A stretch of 64,000 nucleotides of DNA from Lacticaseibacillus chiayiensis. GTDB lineage: Bacteria; Bacillota; Bacilli; Lactobacillales; Lactobacillaceae. A program made the position numbers and the translations under genes. The notes under the pieces are model-generated. The model was given only the letters and a program-made list of their open reading frames with translations, searched no databases and was not told the DNA's origin. Shown here piece by piece: positions 41,071 to 49,635 of the stretch. Where the stretch lies: the NCBI RefSeq assembly GCF_004123795.1, contig NZ_MSSM01000009.1, forward strand, positions 1-64,000. Direction: 5' to 3'. The number at the start of each line of letters is the position of its first letter. Position 1 is the first letter of the stretch.

Positions 41071-42789
41071 CTAATCTGCCATAAGACGGCGCCAGTATAG
41101 CAGGCCCATGCTAATGAGTAGGGAAGCGCCTGCGAGCATTAGCGCTGGTGTCGTCGTTTCTGCCGTACTTGGTAACGGCGGTTGCTTGTTTGTCTCTTTT
41201 GATGGCGCGGCCGCTGTCGGTTTTGGTGCTGGTGGCGGCGTTGGCGCTCTTGGCGGTGTCGGTTCAAGTGCCAACTCTTTGATGGCTGTTTGAATTGCAG
41301 TCGCCATTGCGTCAACCTTACTTTGCTGGGTGATGTCCAAACCGCGTTTTACAGCCGCAATCGCAGCATCAACGGCGGCAAAGTCTTGGTAATGCAGCCG
41401 GTCCAATTTTTGGGCGGTCGCAATCGCGGCATCGACTTGACTGTAATCAGCACCACGCAACTGCAGGCCTTTGACGGCAGCGATAATTGCTTGGGCATAG
41501 CCATTAACGATTGCCTGCTCATTGGCCTTTTTCCCGCGAATCACCGCATTAAGTGCTGCTTCCAATTTGGCTAACGAAGCATCCGTATACTGACTCAGTT
41601 GCCGCGGCACAGTGGCCATCGCGGCGTCAACCTTGCTGTAATCCGCCGGTCGCGGCATGTAAGGGGTATAAGCCGTGGAAAATTGATCCATCAATTTCAA
41701 CAACGCTGGCATATCCAGCTTTGCACTCGGATTATCGGCCCAAACTGCCTGAACACTGCCGATAATCGGCACCGTACTGCTGGCGCCTGGCACATCCGTA
41801 AATTTCTTGCTCTTTAAGCTGGCAACTGCTGTCTCATAACTATACAGATTGCCGGTCATGCGCCCTAAAACCCAGTACCAGCCATCGTTGGTGTTCATGA
41901 TCTTTAAGCCTTTATTCGCCAGGAATTCCGGCTTGGCAACGTCATAGCCAAACCACCCTGCCGTCCAGTAAGACACAATGAGATTCTGGTCAAACGTGCC
42001 AAAATCCGTGCGATCGTTATAATAAATCCCATCGTTAAACACCATTGGCTTCAGTCCGGCATTTTGCGCCATCTGAGCCAAGTCATTTACATACGCCACA
42101 AACTTGCGATAGGTGCCACTTTGTTGCAATTTCGCCCAGCCACCGGTATCGACATCGTTGGCATACTCGTCGCTGCCGAAATTAAAAATCGTGGCGTGGT
42201 CTTTAAAATAGCTAACGTATTTTTGTAACAAAGCCTTGGTAAACGCAATGGCTGTGTCGTTGTTCAAATCGACCGTGCGCTTGGAGCCATTAAATGCCGG
42301 ATTTTTGATGCCAAGCTTCGTCATCGCCGTCAAAATAGCGTCCATATGCCCAGGACTATTGATCACCGGAATGATGTTGATGTCACGTGCGGCGGCATAT
42401 TTTAAAACCGTGTCCATATCGACCTGCGTCAAGGCATTGCCGTTTGGATCGTTATAATAGGCCTGGTTTCCGCCAAGAACCGCTTGCTTAACCGCATCAC
42501 TTGAATAAGTCTTGCCGTCAACGGTCAGACTCATATCATCCAGCATGAAACGCAGAGCATCATTACCCAATAAAATCTGCACATCGGTGTATCCGTCTGT
42601 GTGTGCCCAATCAATGATCGTTTCCAACTGGTCAACCGAAAAGTACTTCCGCCCAGCATCAATCGAAAAGACACTTTGCAAGCGATTATCGGCAGCCGCG
42701 ACCTGCTTCGACGGCTGCTTCAAACCAACGGCAATACCCAGTAGTACCGCAAGTGCCAAGAGCCAAACATGTATCCCCTGCTTTTTCAA
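41071..42789 (-). CDS. bnaG: cell-wall-anchored GH20 beta-N-acetylglucosaminidase
   Basis: Extracellular hexosaminidase expected to release GlcNAc from lacto-N-triose-like glycans. The 572 residues have an N-terminal membrane signal segment (about 6-24), a GH20 barrel with catalytic pair FNFGSDEY (D207-E208), FAR/CBM-like helical repeats (about 375-510: three KVDA/QVDAAIAT-type units) and a Pro-rich spacer. At about 539 a sorting signal LPSTA is followed by a hydrophobic helix and WRRLMAD. TTG start with GGGGAGG 8 nt upstream. Matches the described L. casei wall-bound BnaG in architecture. Confidence 0.88.
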   Translation of the reverse strand: MKKQGIHVWLLALAVLLGIAVGLKQPSKQVAAADNRLQSVFSIDAGRKYFSVDQLETIIDWAHTDGYTDVQILLGNDALRFMLDDMSLTVDGKTYSSDAVKQAVLGGNQAYYNDPNGNALTQVDMDTVLKYAAARDINIIPVINSPGHMDAILTAMTKLGIKNPAFNGSKRTVDLNNDTAIAFTKALLQKYVSYFKDHATIFNFGSDEYANDVDTGGWAKLQQSGTYRKFVAYVNDLAQMAQNAGLKPMVFNDGIYYNDRTDFGTFDQNLIVSYWTAGWFGYDVAKPEFLANKGLKIMNTNDGWYWVLGRMTGNLYSYETAVASLKSKKFTDVPGASSTVPIIGSVQAVWADNPSAKLDMPALLKLMDQFSTAYTPYMPRPADYSKVDAAMATVPRQLSQYTDASLAKLEAALNAVIRGKKANEQAIVNGYAQAIIAAVKGLQLRGADYSQVDAAIATAQKLDRLHYQDFAAVDAAIAAVKRGLDITQQSKVDAMATAIQTAIKELALEPTPPRAPTPPPAPKPTAAAPSKETNKQPPLPSTAETTTPALMLAGASLLISMGLLYWRRLMAD

Positions 42790-42860
42790 TAACTCAACCT
42801 CCCCTATGACTGGTGTCTGAAACAAAATTGGCCTATTCCACCAACATCACAAGAATAATA

Positions 42861-42874
42861 TGCAATCGTTTTCA
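42861..42874 (-). promoter_or_regulatory. cre box upstream of the GH20 gene
   Basis: On the minus strand TGAAAACGATTGCA differs from the CcpA consensus at one position and overlaps the region just before a TATTAT -10 box, pointing to glucose repression. Confidence 0.65.
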
Positions 42875-43047
42875 TTTCAATTCATTCGGCCGTTTTCACA
42901 TATCATTCTCACGCTCGCCTCAGACAGCGGCTTTGAATTGGCCTCCTGTCGTTATTCATATCAGTGAAGTCAGTTGCTTTTCTGAACATAAAAATAGCCA
43001 GCGATCCAACTAAGTATCGCTAGCTATCGGACACAACCTGTATTTGC

Positions 43048-43698
43048 TTATTTTTTAGTTGTTTTCCGCGTGGCCGTTTTTTTGGCTGTCGTTGTTTTGG
43101 TTGCTGCTTTGCTTGCAGCGGTTGTTTTCTTGGTCGTTTTTCGTGTGGTGGTACGCTTTTTGGTCGCGGTGCGGCGGGGTGATGTTTTGGCTGTCGGCTT
43201 CCGCTTGTTGGCTGGCACTTCTTTGACGATTTCTTTAGGCTTGTCCATTTCGGTTTGGATGTGATCCAACTTTTCCTGAATCGACACCATCATCTGGTCA
43301 TTGATGGTTGCAAAATCCTGCAGATAATCGGCGGCGGTGGCAGCTTCATCAATCCGCAAACCGGAAACATTGATAAATGGGGAAGTCACAATTAAATAAA
43401 CGCGAACAGGCACAATTTCATCCGGCTCAAGAAAATTCGTAATTTTATTAACGTTGGCAAACGGCAGATTAATCACGCCGGTTTCAACTGTGATCGTGGT
43501 CGGCTCAGGAAAGTCGATCACCAAATCGGCCTGAATCAGCTGATCCTTTTCGATGCCGCGGCGGACATCCTCGAACACCTTTGCCATAGCAGCATCAACG
43601 CCGTCTTTTTTGAAAGCCGCAGCGGTCAGATGCACTTCCGTATGCTCGAAAGTGCCGGCTAAAACGGCTTCTTGAAACTTGTGTACATTGATTTCCAT
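43048..43698 (-). CDS. unknown protein with histone-H1-like C-terminal tail
   Basis: Function unknown. Residues 1-150 look like a compact beta-rich domain (FEHTEVHLTAAAFKKDGVDA, then VETGVINLPFANVNKITNFL). From about 165 the chain becomes a low-complexity tail of K, T, A and R (KKRTTTRKTTKKTTAASKAA and more), like eukaryotic H1 or bacterial Hc1/AlgP tails that bind DNA. AAAGGAG precedes the ATG. It may bind nucleic acid or anionic polymers; this is inference. The repeat tract could vary in length by recombination. Confidence 0.75.
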   Translation of the reverse strand: MEINVHKFQEAVLAGTFEHTEVHLTAAAFKKDGVDAAMAKVFEDVRRGIEKDQLIQADLVIDFPEPTTITVETGVINLPFANVNKITNFLEPDEIVPVRVYLIVTSPFINVSGLRIDEAATAADYLQDFATINDQMMVSIQEKLDHIQTEMDKPKEIVKEVPANKRKPTAKTSPRRTATKKRTTTRKTTKKTTAASKAATKTTTAKKTATRKTTKK

Positions 43699-43807
43699 AT
43701 CGATATCAAGTCTCCTTTAATGCCTAACAATCCTTCGACCATCATAGCCCACTAAGGATAGATGGTGCAAATGATTCAAGGGAACTTTCGAATTCATATA
43801 GAAGCAA

Positions 43808-43842
43808 ACAAAAAGAACGAACCCGAATTAGCGATTCGTTCT
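43808..43842 (-). terminator. terminator hairpin of putative RNA copy 2
   Basis: On the minus strand agaacgaa / ttcgttct followed by TTTTTG; clear Rho-independent form. Confidence 0.88.
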
Positions 43843-43987
43843 CTGTTGCGTCATGGAAAATTTATAAGCATTCTTGAATTGTAGGCCAGATGAGTCTCAG
43901 TCGTGCCCACCACTCTAGCTTCGCGGTCACCAGGCAGATGGCCGGAGATTGCGGAGTTTGGCGCGGTCCAGAACTAATTAGGCTACA
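43808..43987 (-). ncRNA. putative structured RNA, copy 2
   Basis: About 180 nt starting at the 3' end of the sugar-binding lipoprotein gene (stop at 43992). It is collinear with copy 1: TTGTAG, gccaaactccgcaatctccgg, ggtgac, gaagctagag, gtgggcac, tcaagaat, tgacgcaacagagaacg and a terminator. It could be the 3'UTR of that gene, a processed small RNA, or an independent gene. Divergence in loops with kept blocks suggests structural constraint. Confidence 0.45.
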
Positions 43988-43991
43988 ACTA

Positions 43992-45284
43992 CTACTGATT
44001 TGCTTTCAAAATCTTCTCAGTCTCTTTCTGCAACTGATCAAAAGCAGTCTCGCCGCTGACATTCTTCGTCAAGGTGCTGTCAACCGCGCTCATAAGGTCG
44101 TTGCGGTAATCGGTGTAGCCAGCAAAGACGGTTGACGCAAAGCTTTGCGGTACAGCAGAAACGGCTGCTTTGTATTGTTCGTGTGTCTTCAAGTAATTCT
44201 TAAAGCCGGCACTGTTAGATGCGCTCTTGGTCACTGGCACATAACCGGAATCTTCTGCCCACTGCGCTGCGTTTTCCGACTTCAGCAGGAATTTCTGGAA
44301 TGCCCATGCGCCATCCTGCTGAGCCTTGGATGCGCCTTTGAACAGCACATTGTAGTTCCCGTTCAATGGATTGCTGCGCTTGCCTTCATACTCAGGGATA
44401 ACTGCGGTGCCCCATTCGAGATTCTTGGGTGCCTGTTGCAGTAAGACCGGAACAGTTGCCGAGGATCCGATGCCAAAGACAGCCTTGCCATTTGCAAACG
44501 GCACGCTAAAGTATTGATCTTCGCCCGCCGTCTTCAGCGCGCCACTCTTACGCAGATCAAGAATTTGGTTCACGGCGGCTAACGTCTTCGGTGCGTTCAG
44601 GTTTGCCTTCAATTTCGGCGTAATCAGCTGACTGCCTGCACCGTATGCCATTCCTTCTAACGGAACATCATAACTTTGATCCAATTCGACCGCGTTAATA
44701 TCGGTTCCCTTTAACTTGTCCTGATCAGCGGAAAAATCAGTCCATGTCTTTGGCATACTGATGTTGTATTGTGACATCAGGCGCTTGTTATAAAAGAGCA
44801 CTGAAGTCGAAACCGAAAATGGCAGGCCATAATACTTGCCTTGATACTTGCCAGCCGCCAAAAAGCTTGGGTAAATATCTTTCAACTGACTGCTGCTTAA
44901 CTTATCCGAACCATCCAACATTTCCGGATCAAATGGTAATAGCAACTTATTCTTCACATAGTCGCCAATGTTGGTATACGGCGACTGCGCCATGGTCGGC
45001 AGGGTTTTGGATTTACCCGCTGCCATGATTTTTTGCTGCAACGCGTTATAGGAACCTTGTGAGGTTGCAACCACCTTGTACTTCTTTTGGCTTTGATTAA
45101 ACTTCGTGATGAGCTTGTTCAACGCCTTATCATAAGAACCGGTCATGCGGTGCCAGTATGTAATTTTCACTGGTGCACTGGATGACGACGATTTTGCTGC
45201 TGAATTCTGCTTGCCGCAAGCTGTCAACAAGACCAAAATCGCACCCATAAAACCTAATAAACGCCAGAAACTTGTCTTTTTCAT
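43992..45284 (-). CDS. sugar ABC transporter substrate-binding lipoprotein
   Basis: Extracellular binding protein of the MsmE/UgpB (SBP_bac_1) class. The 430 residues have lipobox LLTAC (C23), a Ser linker, then KITYWHRMTGSYDKALNKLI, FNQSQKKYKVVATSQGSYN, YGLPFSVSTSVLFYNKRLM and a C-terminal FQKFLLKSENAAQWAEDSGY, all typical of this class. No permease or ATPase lies beside it, so it would have to use a transporter from elsewhere. Substrate could be an oligosaccharide or glycerol-phosphate compound; nearby glycan genes make the former plausible. Confidence 0.88.
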   Translation of the reverse strand: MKKTSFWRLLGFMGAILVLLTACGKQNSAAKSSSSSAPVKITYWHRMTGSYDKALNKLITKFNQSQKKYKVVATSQGSYNALQQKIMAAGKSKTLPTMAQSPYTNIGDYVKNKLLLPFDPEMLDGSDKLSSSQLKDIYPSFLAAGKYQGKYYGLPFSVSTSVLFYNKRLMSQYNISMPKTWTDFSADQDKLKGTDINAVELDQSYDVPLEGMAYGAGSQLITPKLKANLNAPKTLAAVNQILDLRKSGALKTAGEDQYFSVPFANGKAVFGIGSSATVPVLLQQAPKNLEWGTAVIPEYEGKRSNPLNGNYNVLFKGASKAQQDGAWAFQKFLLKSENAAQWAEDSGYVPVTKSASNSAGFKNYLKTHEQYKAAVSAVPQSFASTVFAGYTDYRNDLMSAVDSTLTKNVSGETAFDQLQKETEKILKANQ

Positions 45285-45492
45285 CCTATGTCCCTCATTT
45301 GATGTCGCGGCTTACCGATCGACAGTGTTTGCAAGCCGCCGTATTTGTCATATGTCTTGACACCCCCTATTATGCCTCTAATTGGTATAAAAGCAAAGTA
45401 ACATCGGAAATTCATTAATAAACATGCGCCGTCCATTCCTTAAACAGAATGTATGTTCTATACTGAAAGCTAGTTATATTGGAACACAGCAT

Positions 45493-45611
45493 TAATGCGT
45501 TCACCGGCGCAGGAGCTTGCGTGTAAGGACCTCGGTCGCAATGGCCTAAGCCCGGGCCATCACGTCCAAGGCCACTTACACTCCGATTTCTAACCGCGCC
45601 GGTTCACGCTC
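45493..45611 (-). repeat. palindromic intergenic element, copy 8
   Basis: Full-length copy upstream of the nuclease-helicase gene. It ends at gttcacgctc, directly touching the AGGAGG ribosome binding site at 45612-45617. Confidence 0.88.
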
Positions 45612-45624
45612 AGGAGGTTTGATG

Positions 45625-48012
45625 ATGGCGCACAATCGTATCGGTATTCGTGAATTTGTTGAGCTAACCGTTCGTACCGGCGATCTCAATCCGATCACCA
45701 GCAATTCAAATAATACCGCCATCATCGGCAGCCAGATTCACCGCAAGCTGCAAGCCGCCCACCAGGAATCTGACTATGAAAAAGAAGTTTATCTAAAAAC
45801 CACGGTCACTGTTGGAGATGAGGATTATCAGTTGGAAGGTCGGGCCGATGGGGTCTGGACCGATGATGACAAGACGCTGACTGTCGAAGAAATCAAAACC
45901 AGCGCCCGGCCATGGGAAGAGTGTACGCCAAACACCAAAGATCGCTACTGGGCCCAGGCGCGCATTTACGGTCATCTGCTTTGTCAGCAACGCCACCTTG
46001 ACCGCGCAAACATTACGCTAGTGTACGTTCAAGCCAGCACTGACACTATCAGCCGTTTCACTGAAACCAAAACTGCTGCCGAGTTGGCCGTTGACTTCGC
46101 CGATTTACTGACCGAATTTACCGATTGGCTCAAGTTGCGCAGTGACATTATCAAGCGGCGCAATATGTCGATTGATAAGCTTGATTTTCCTTTTCCGCAA
46201 TATCGTGCTGGACAGCATGAATTCGCGGCGGCAGTTTATAAAGCCATTTACAGCAGCGCACGCCTTTTTGTCCAAGCGCCCACCGGTACCGGCAAAACGA
46301 TTTCGACACTGTTTCCGACCGTTAAAGCCATGGGTAGCGGCTTGATTCAACGGGTGTTCTATTTAACGGCTAAGCAAAGTACCCGGCGTGTGGCCGAGCA
46401 AGCGATGGCATTAATGGCGGGGTCCGGACTTAAGGCCAAAAGTATCACGCTAACAGCCAAGGATACGATCACGTTTGCCGATGAACCGGACGATCCCAGT
46501 CAAAATCCTTACATGCTGGGCTATTATGACCGTTTGAAACCAGCACTGCATGATCTTTTGGCACATGAAGATCAAATTACGCGTTCCGTCATTGAAACCT
46601 ACGCGCGAAAACACACCGTCGATCCATTTGAGTTTTCGCTAGACGCCAGCCTGTTTTGTGACGTTATTATTTGTGATTACAATTATTTGTTTGATCCCCT
46701 GGTCTTCTTGCAGCGGTTCTTTAGTGATGCCGATGATCGTCAGTTTTTCTTGGTTGATGAAGCTCACAATCTTGTGAGTCGTGCACGAGACATGTACACC
46801 GTCAGTATCACCGATCACGACTTCACCAACCTCAAGCAGGCGCTCATCCCCTATAAAGGTGCGGCGCTGACCAAGTTGCGCCGTGCCGTCACCCGGATCA
46901 TCAACACCATGACAGCCGTGGCCGATCAGCGGTTAGCCAGTCAGCCGCTTGTTTTTGATGAGGCGCCACTTGACGAACTCACCAATGTCCTCGCCAAGTT
47001 TACTGAAGTCGTTCATGATTGGCTGGCTGAACCGCCGACCCCATCCCTGCAGCCTGCTGTTGACCTCGTGCTGCCGGTTTTCTTCCTGGCCAACCAATAT
47101 TTGCGCATCGGTGACTTTTACGATGAGACGTTCAAAACCGAAATTGCCAAGGATCATGGCGTCATCCTAGTCAAAGAACTGTGTCTGGATCCCTCGCATT
47201 TCGTCGATGCATCATTGAAAAAAGGCCGCGGTGCCGTGTTGTTTTCTGCCACTTTATCGCCGATGCCGTATTTTCAAAAGTTACTTGGCGGCGTTGACAA
47301 CAGTCTGACTTACGCCTTACCGTCACCGTTTGATCCGAAAAATCAGGCCGTCATTGTTGATGCCAGTGTCAACACCACATATCGTCGACGCGAGCAGGAT
47401 CTGCCACAACTGATTGCGAGTCTCACAACCTTAGTTAGCGCCAAAAAGGGTCATTATCTTTTCTTTTTCCCGTCCTATGCCTATTTGAAAATGGCTTACG
47501 ATGCGTTTACCGCTGCCAACCCCACGCTCAAAACCTGCGTCCAGGAAAATGCCATGACCGAAGCGGATCGCCAGGCGTTTCTGGATCATTTTAAAGCAGG
47601 AGAAGACTCGGTCATTGGCTTTGCCGTGCTCGGCGGTATTTTTGCGGAAGGCATCGATCTACGCGGTGCTCAGCTGATCGGTGTTGCCATTGTTTCGGTT
47701 GGCTTACCGGGACTCAATGCGGAAACCGATCAGTTGCGGGATTATTTTGACCACAGCGCTGGTCAGGGATTTGCCTACGCGTATCAACTGCCAGGGTTTA
47801 ACAATGTCTTGCAAGCGGGTGGCCGTGTGATTCGCGGTGCCAATGATGTTGGGGTGATTTTGCTCATCGATGAACGGTTCGTGACGCCACGTTATGCCCG
47901 ACTATTTCCGGATCACTGGACTCATGCGCAAGTTAGCTACAACACCAACCAACTCGCTCAGTTACTCACTCACTTTTGGGAGGCGCATCATGAAGACCCA
48001 GCTCACACGTGA
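45625..48012 (+). CDS. Cas4/RecB-like nuclease fused to a DinG/XPD-type helicase
   Basis: Predicted DNA-processing enzyme, 795 residues. The N-terminal PD-(D/E)XK nuclease shows H39, GRAD (D75) and EEIK (E89, K91). A Rad3/XPD superfamily 2 helicase follows, with Walker A APTGTGKT (218-225), DEAH (378-381), and motif VI QAGGRVIRG near 730. The four cysteines that normally hold an iron-sulphur cluster between motifs Ia and II appear replaced (for example NPYMLGYYD and VDPFEFSLD, where relatives have CPY and CPF). AGGAGG lies 7 nt before ATG 45625; two in-frame alternatives lie just upstream. First gene of a three-gene overlapping operon. Confidence 0.85.
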   Translation: MAHNRIGIREFVELTVRTGDLNPITSNSNNTAIIGSQIHRKLQAAHQESDYEKEVYLKTTVTVGDEDYQLEGRADGVWTDDDKTLTVEEIKTSARPWEECTPNTKDRYWAQARIYGHLLCQQRHLDRANITLVYVQASTDTISRFTETKTAAELAVDFADLLTEFTDWLKLRSDIIKRRNMSIDKLDFPFPQYRAGQHEFAAAVYKAIYSSARLFVQAPTGTGKTISTLFPTVKAMGSGLIQRVFYLTAKQSTRRVAEQAMALMAGSGLKAKSITLTAKDTITFADEPDDPSQNPYMLGYYDRLKPALHDLLAHEDQITRSVIETYARKHTVDPFEFSLDASLFCDVIICDYNYLFDPLVFLQRFFSDADDRQFFLVDEAHNLVSRARDMYTVSITDHDFTNLKQALIPYKGAALTKLRRAVTRIINTMTAVADQRLASQPLVFDEAPLDELTNVLAKFTEVVHDWLAEPPTPSLQPAVDLVLPVFFLANQYLRIGDFYDETFKTEIAKDHGVILVKELCLDPSHFVDASLKKGRGAVLFSATLSPMPYFQKLLGGVDNSLTYALPSPFDPKNQAVIVDASVNTTYRRREQDLPQLIASLTTLVSAKKGHYLFFFPSYAYLKMAYDAFTAANPTLKTCVQENAMTEADRQAFLDHFKAGEDSVIGFAVLGGIFAEGIDLRGAQLIGVAIVSVGLPGLNAETDQLRDYFDHSAGQGFAYAYQLPGFNNVLQAGGRVIRGANDVGVILLIDERFVTPRYARLFPDHWTHAQVSYNTNQLAQLLTHFWEAHHEDPAHT

Positions 48013-48670
48013 TCTTGAAAAAACGCTATATGCATACTGGCAGGAGCAAGGCGCTACAGCTGTTGAAGAAGTGACGATGCCTGATGATTTCGGCATTGTC
48101 GATACCCTTGTGCGGCAAAAGCAGGGAACCGAGACAATTTGGCGCTGCTTTGAACTAAAAGTGACAAAGGCGGACTTTCACAGTCAGGCGCGGTTAAGCT
48201 TCATCGGTCATTACAATTATTTCGTGTTGCCGCAGCGACTTTATCACGCGGTCGCATCTGAAATTCCGACTGGTATCGGCGTGTTTGTCTACCAACCATT
48301 TTCCAAAGCTGCCATTGCCGCCAGTGCTGTTCCGGTGATCACGCCGGGTACACTGACCATTGCAAAAATGGCGCGGCGCCAAGACTTACAAGTACCTGAA
48401 GACCAGTTAACCGATCACTTCATCGCCAGCCTCAATCGTGAAGTGCTCAAAGCCAAGCAGGTCGCCAAAGGACTCGGACAATTTTCGACTGCGGAACTGT
48501 TCAGCGAGCTACGCAAACGGACCGCTGACTATGACATTTATCATCCCGAAAAGAATCTTTATGACCAGTTTGTCGATGAACTCGACAATACGACCATCAC
48601 CGCGCTTCAGGAAGAAATCGACGCACTCAATGCAGAAGTGGCAACATTGAAAATGGATCGCTTATCATGA
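47990..48670 (+). CDS. MmcB-like PD-(D/E)XK nuclease-family protein
   Basis: The 226-residue protein has a restriction-endonuclease-like core: FGIVDTL (D38), then WRCFELKVTKADFH (E55, K57) and FIGHYNYFVLPQRL, resembling MmcB/DUF-type proteins linked to DNA repair. The C-terminal 40 residues form a coiled coil (LQEEIDALNAEVATLKMD). ATG 47990 has GGGAGG 6 nt upstream and overlaps the helicase gene by 23 bp. Its stop overlaps the next start (ATGA). The partner role with the helicase and sce7725 gene is inferred from the tight packing. Confidence 0.75.
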   Translation: MKTQLTRDLEKTLYAYWQEQGATAVEEVTMPDDFGIVDTLVRQKQGTETIWRCFELKVTKADFHSQARLSFIGHYNYFVLPQRLYHAVASEIPTGIGVFVYQPFSKAAIAASAVPVITPGTLTIAKMARRQDLQVPEDQLTDHFIASLNREVLKAKQVAKGLGQFSTAELFSELRKRTADYDIYHPEKNLYDQFVDELDNTTITALQEEIDALNAEVATLKMDRLS

Positions 48671-49503
48671 ATTATTTCCCAGTCATCCGTGGAAAATTAT
48701 ACGATTTGGCAGCAATCACTGCCTTAGCGAACAGTCAGCGACTACCCACCACAGTCATTCCAGTGCTTGAGCCTGTCAAAGATACCCCCGGTTTGACCAA
48801 AGCCACGCAAGCATTAGCAAAAAACGCACATGCAGCCTACGTCATTCAGAATCCACAAGTCGGCACGTATCGTTTATTGGCAACGCCGCGTCACCTACCG
48901 ATGCTGAGCCCATCAGTGCAGGTCGCGCGAATTTTTGATGCCCGGCCAGCACCGTTGATCATCGCTGCCACCGCCGCCCAAGCCAAGTTGCTGACACGCC
49001 GCCAACTCGCTTTAGTGCCTGATGAAGCGCGGGTTCGGCAGTTAGGTCTGCGGCGGGCCGTGTATCTCAATGATCACTTCACTGTCTATTCGCATACGTC
49101 AGCGTACGGCTTGTTGCAAGACGAGTTTTATCAATACCCGCCGAACATGTTGCCTGGCGTTGGCTTTGCCGACTATCCGCTGGCAACCTCAGACTATTTT
49201 GAGCACGGTTTCCCTCAGCGCGCCTTGGCGATTCACTTAGTCTACCCCGCGATAGACGGCTCCTTACGACTGCATCATTTTGTCTCCGTCAACAATGAAG
49301 ATTTCACCAACCCGCAAGCCAAGTTTTTTGAAATACTCACGCAACTCGCCGCTTGGCTGCCTCATCATCCCCAAGTGCAAACAGCCGGCGTGACGGCGCT
49401 CATGAAAGCCGCTACCGATCACCATTTTCCCGGCTTAGGCGTCATCCGAAAGTTCCAGTTGATGCACCACTTAGAAATGATTGGTCGCTGGCTGCAAGAT
49501 TAA
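48667..49503 (+). CDS. sce7725-family protein
   Basis: The 278 residues open MNYFPVIRGKLYDLAAITAL and continue TTVIPVLEPVKDTPGLTKAT, the pattern of the sce7725 family, with a TIM-barrel-like layout. Members are known chiefly from association with a nuclease-like partner (sce7726) in mobile and defence-type neighbourhoods; biochemical function is unknown. It overlaps the MmcB-like gene by 4 bp, so the three proteins are likely made together. No terminator is obvious after it before the nox promoter. Confidence 0.72.
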   Translation: MNYFPVIRGKLYDLAAITALANSQRLPTTVIPVLEPVKDTPGLTKATQALAKNAHAAYVIQNPQVGTYRLLATPRHLPMLSPSVQVARIFDARPAPLIIAATAAQAKLLTRRQLALVPDEARVRQLGLRRAVYLNDHFTVYSHTSAYGLLQDEFYQYPPNMLPGVGFADYPLATSDYFEHGFPQRALAIHLVYPAIDGSLRLHHFVSVNNEDFTNPQAKFFEILTQLAAWLPHHPQVQTAGVTALMKAATDHHFPGLGVIRKFQLMHHLEMIGRWLQD

Positions 49504-49594
49504 CAGCACATGCTGAAAACGCTTCTTAACTATTTTTTCACAAAAAAGGTACTAAACAATATAGCCGTGCACAATTAATTGTGTTACACTTTCT

Positions 49595-49612
49595 TTGTGA
49601 AATCATTATCAA
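49595..49612 (+). promoter_or_regulatory. Rex-like operator upstream of nox
   Basis: TTGTGAA-ATCA-TTATCAA resembles the redox-sensor Rex consensus (TTGTGAANNNNTTCACAA) with two mismatches, placed 24 nt before the nox start. A 14-bp palindrome cacaattaattgtg (49570-49583) lies just upstream. Confidence 0.45.
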
Positions 49613-49635
49613 AAACACAAAGGAGCGATCTAACT

